Shown here one piece after another: positions 5,367-6,230 of a DNA stretch of 6,230 bases. The notes under the pieces were generated by a model. The model saw only the letters and a list, made by a program, of their open reading frames with translations. It was not told where the DNA came from and ran no database searches. The first letter of the stretch is position 1, and each line of letters opens with the position of its first letter. Made by a program: the position numbers and the translations under genes. This stretch comes from an uncultured Sutterella sp. (GTDB taxonomy: Bacteria > Pseudomonadota > Gammaproteobacteria > Burkholderiales > Burkholderiaceae_F), in the NCBI GenBank assembly GCA_900770335.1, contig CAAGKD010000113.1:1-6230 (forward strand), given 5' to 3'.

Positions 5367-6230
5367 TTAGTGCGCGGGGTTGGCCTGCGTGAAGGGAAGG
5401 TTGATCGGCGCCTCGCTCTCAGGAGCTGCGTTCGTGATGTTCGTCATCGTTCCGCGCATGCTCTCCTCGATCGCGCGGACGGTATCGGAGAAGGTCTTCG
5501 GGCCGCCGAGCGTCGGGCGCATCGCGTTGAGGCACACGCCGATCGTCGTCGCGTTGTGAAGCAGCGCCCCCACGGCGGGCATCAGCAAGCCCGTGAGGCC
5601 GCCGGCGAGGAACGCCGTGTTGAGGCCCACCGACACGCGGAAGTTCTGGTGGATGCGGCGCATCGTGGCGTGGCCGAGCGCGATCGCGGCCGGCAGGTCC
5701 GTGAGGGTGTTCCTCGTGAGGACCACGTCCGCGACCTCCTGGGCGATGTCCGTGCCGTCGCGAAGCGTCGCGCCGACGTGGGCCGCCGAGAGGGCCGGGG
5801 AGTCGTTGATGCCGTCGCCGATCATGATGACCGTGCGGCCGGCCTTGCGCTCCGCCTCGACGAAGCTGGCCTTGTCCTCGGGCAGGACCTCCGCGCGGTA
5901 ATCGTCCACGCCGACCTGCTCGGCGATCGCTTTTGCGGTGCGTTCGCTGTCGCCGGTGAGCATGACCGTGCGCTTGATGCCGAGGGCGCGCAGCGATCTC
6001 ATGACCGCGCAGGCCTCCTCGCGCAGCGGATCGGAGATGCAGATAACGGCCGCGAGCTCGCCGCCGACGGCGAGGTACAGGTGAGAATACGCCGGGTCGA
6101 GGGCGTCAAAGCGCTCCTTTTCGCCCTCGGGGATGGTGCAGGACTCGTCCTCAAAGACGAAATGCGCCGAGCCGATGACGACCTTTTCGCCGTTCACCGT
6201 GCTCGAAATGCCGTGCGCGACGATATACTG
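5367..6230 (-). CDS. P1B-type metal-transporting ATPase, C-terminal part (cut by window edge; possibly FezB-like)
   Basis: The last 287 residues of a heavy-metal P-type ATPase, an inner-membrane pump that moves a metal ion by ATP hydrolysis. The frame is open to base 6230; the GTG at 6197 is internal, since the residues before it (YIVAHGISS) are conserved in the nucleotide-binding domain. Seen in order are HGISS and VIGSAHF, the P-domain TGDSERTA (92-99), LPEDK, and the hinge GDGINDSPAL (138-147), followed by two membrane helices ending HNATTIGVCLNAMRP. The DKTGT phosphorylation site and the membrane CPC-type motif lie outside the window, so the metal cannot be assigned. The HNATT sequence takes the place of residues that define other P1B subgroups, for example HEG(G/S)T in P1B-4. 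A 50-residue tail follows. It is the first visible gene of an operon with the HMA-type and small membrane genes. Confidence 0.95.
   Translation of the reverse strand, partial: QYIVAHGISSTVNGEKVVIGSAHFVFEDESCTIPEGEKERFDALDPAYSHLYLAVGGELAAVICISDPLREEACAVMRSLRALGIKRTVMLTGDSERTAKAIAEQVGVDDYRAEVLPEDKASFVEAERKAGRTVIMIGDGINDSPALSAAHVGATLRDGTDIAQEVADVVLTRNTLTDLPAAIALGHATMRRIHQNFRVSVGLNTAFLAGGLTGLLMPAVGALLHNATTIGVCLNAMRPTLGGPKTFSDTVRAIEESMRGTMTNITNAAPESEAPINLPFTQANPAH

Noticed and set aside
4418..5392. Plus-strand 324-codon frame
   Set aside because: Antisense to two genes with clear starts, ribosome sites and domains; low-complexity translation.
1..6230. CRISPR arrays, tRNA, rRNA, insertion sequences or attachment sites
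   Set aside because: No regularly spaced repeats, transposase-like reading frame, terminal inverted repeats or RNA gene signatures were seen.

Overview
The window is GC-rich and most likely comes from a host-associated betaproteobacterium. A Sutterella-like member of Burkholderiales is my guess from codon choice, the FeoB type and the LysR fragment; this is an inference and no marker gene is present. All intact genes lie on the minus strand, so transcription runs from right to left.

Region 6230-4250 (minus): the C-terminal 287 residues of a P1B-type metal ATPase, then a 203-aa protein with an N-terminal HMA_2-like ferredoxin fold and a C-terminal membrane hairpin, then a 134-aa small membrane protein. 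These three genes are packed 16-22 nt apart and end at a strong intrinsic terminator (4250-4286). Region 4249-3881 is the upstream region of the next operon. It holds a good sigma70-type promoter, a candidate FNR site centred at -61.5, a cluster of dyads, and a possible 50-aa small ORF. Region 3880-841 is a ferrous iron uptake operon, feoA-feoA-feoB, with no feoC, ending in an intrinsic terminator (841-883).

Region 840-1 has no intact gene. It contains the 3' part of a LysR-family regulator on the plus strand, followed leftwards by the C-terminal part of one Asp/Glu racemase and the damaged N-terminal part of a second on the minus strand. All three carry frameshifts or deletions. The layout is what remains if a deletion removed both 5' ends and the shared promoter of a divergent LysR/racemase pair.

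Taken together, a P1B-ATPase, an HMA-domain protein and a small membrane protein next to a Feo iron importer resemble a ferrosome (fez) type iron-storage locus: Feo imports Fe(II), and the ATPase module would load it into a membrane compartment. This is a hypothesis. The ATPase membrane motif that would define its subgroup lies outside the window. Iron or other divalent metal efflux is the main alternative.
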